Positions 5,097-5,621 of a stretch of DNA of 5,621 bases are shown here, piece after piece. The stretch comes from Sutterella sp. UBA4713. Lineage in GTDB: Bacteria > Pseudomonadota > Gammaproteobacteria > Burkholderiales > Burkholderiaceae_F. The notes beneath the pieces are model-generated. The model did no database searches. It was not told the DNA's origin and worked only from the letters and a program-made list of their open reading frames with translations. The DNA is taken from contig DHJT01000075.1 of assembly GCA_002404465.1 (NCBI GenBank), positions 15,050 to 20,670 of the forward strand, in the 5' to 3' direction. Numbering within the stretch: the stretch's first letter is position 1; every line of letters starts with the position of its first letter. Position numbers and translations under genes: made by a program.

Positions 5097-5621
5097 ATGG
5101 AATTCACACACCGTTTAAAGCGCGCATTCATTCCCCGTTCCGTAGCCCTTGTCGGGGCCAGCGACCGGATCGGGAGTCGCGGAACGCTGATTTGGAACGG
5201 CGTAATGAATTCACACAGAATCCTTCAGGCCTATCCGGTCAACCCAAAATACAAATACATCGGACTGACACCGTGCTGGTCAGAATTATCGGATCTTCCG
5301 GAAAAAGTCGATTTGGTTGTGATTGCAACTCCGACAGTAAAGGTCTCGAATATTTTGCGCCAATGCGCCGCTCTCGGCATTCAAAATGTTCTGATTACTC
5401 CGGGCGACGAAACCCTGACGGCCGATCGCCTATGGCGCAAGAAGACGGCCGATTTTTGCTCCTCTCATGGCATCAATTTAATCGGACCGGATTCTTCAGG
5501 AATCATTCGACCGCAAATCGGACTGAACGTGAGCTACTGGCCGCAACTGCCGCGCATCGGACACGTCGGACTGATTTGCCAATCTTCCTCGGTTGTCTCT
5601 GCCGTCTTAGACCAAAGCAAC
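5097..5621 (+). CDS. NDP-forming acyl-CoA synthetase / PatZ-like protein, CoA-binding domain (3' partial)
   Basis: The first 175 codons of a longer gene run off the window without a stop. The sequence fits the Rossmann-type CoA-binding domain of the ADP-forming acyl-CoA synthetase/succinyl-CoA ligase alpha family. FIPRSVALVGASDRIGSRG (11-29) is the glycine-rich dinucleotide/CoA loop, and VNPKYKYIGLTPCWSELSDLP (48-68), VDLVVIATPT (71-80) and GIQNVLITPG (94-103) follow. INLIGPDSSGIIRPQIGLN (126-144) and GHVGLICQSSSVVSAVLD (155-172) complete the domain. The spacing and the 'GLN.S..P' and 'CQSSSV' blocks resemble PatZ/Pka (YfiQ), the protein lysine acetyltransferase that carries a C-terminal GNAT domain and silences enzymes such as Acs. 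Whether a GNAT domain follows is not visible. The usual GPN is GPD here (Asp132). ATG 5097 is chosen because homologs begin about ten residues before the SVA.VGAS loop; the frame is open further upstream and no good Shine-Dalgarno was seen. Confidence 0.82.
   Translation, partial: MEFTHRLKRAFIPRSVALVGASDRIGSRGTLIWNGVMNSHRILQAYPVNPKYKYIGLTPCWSELSDLPEKVDLVVIATPTVKVSNILRQCAALGIQNVLITPGDETLTADRLWRKKTADFCSSHGINLIGPDSSGIIRPQIGLNVSYWPQLPRIGHVGLICQSSSVVSAVLDQSN

Overview
This window looks like chromosomal DNA of a betaproteobacterium, probably order Burkholderiales. The gut-associated Sutterellaceae (Sutterella/Parasutterella type) are my best guess. The guess rests on gene content (a DUF3455 lipoprotein, a small CTEK/QDALDDAVLMG protein, a PatZ-like acyl-CoA synthetase), moderate base composition and dense packing. 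It is inference: there is no rRNA or other taxonomic marker here.

Layout. Positions 1-357 hold the 3' end of an ABC-F ATPase gene (uup-like), of which only the basic linker and C-terminal coiled coil remain. A MATE-family multidrug/cation antiporter (438-1838) follows on the same strand. A gene-free stretch of about 340 bp (1839-2181) carries two tandem copies of a spaced repeat and a diverged inverted half-copy, resembling a decayed insertion-sequence end. Next is a tight two-gene unit. It encodes a secreted Ntn-hydrolase-like protein of the C45/choloylglycine-hydrolase superfamily (2182-3144) and an outer-envelope DUF3455 lipoprotein (3141-3641), overlapping by ATGA.

After a leader with a strong Shine-Dalgarno comes a 302-residue protein (3758-4666) with a DUF1801-like N-terminal domain and a long Ala/Lys-rich, histone-H1-like tail. 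It ends at a clear rho-independent terminator (4681-4717). A small 81-residue protein is encoded convergently on the minus strand (4955-4710), its stop codon lying inside the terminator's T-tract. Divergent from it, starting at 5097 and running off the window, is the N-terminal CoA-binding domain of a PatZ/Pka-like NDP-forming acyl-CoA synthetase.

How the genes relate. The only convincing functional unit is the secreted hydrolase plus lipoprotein pair, which should both act in the periplasm or outer envelope. The other genes look like neighbouring housekeeping or accessory loci. The most notable points are the replacement of the expected N-terminal cysteine nucleophile by serine (Ser23) in the hydrolase, exactly at the predicted signal-peptidase site, and the fusion of a DUF1801-like domain to an H1-like tail. 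I found no CRISPR array, tRNA, rRNA or intact mobile element, and no clearly new multi-gene system.
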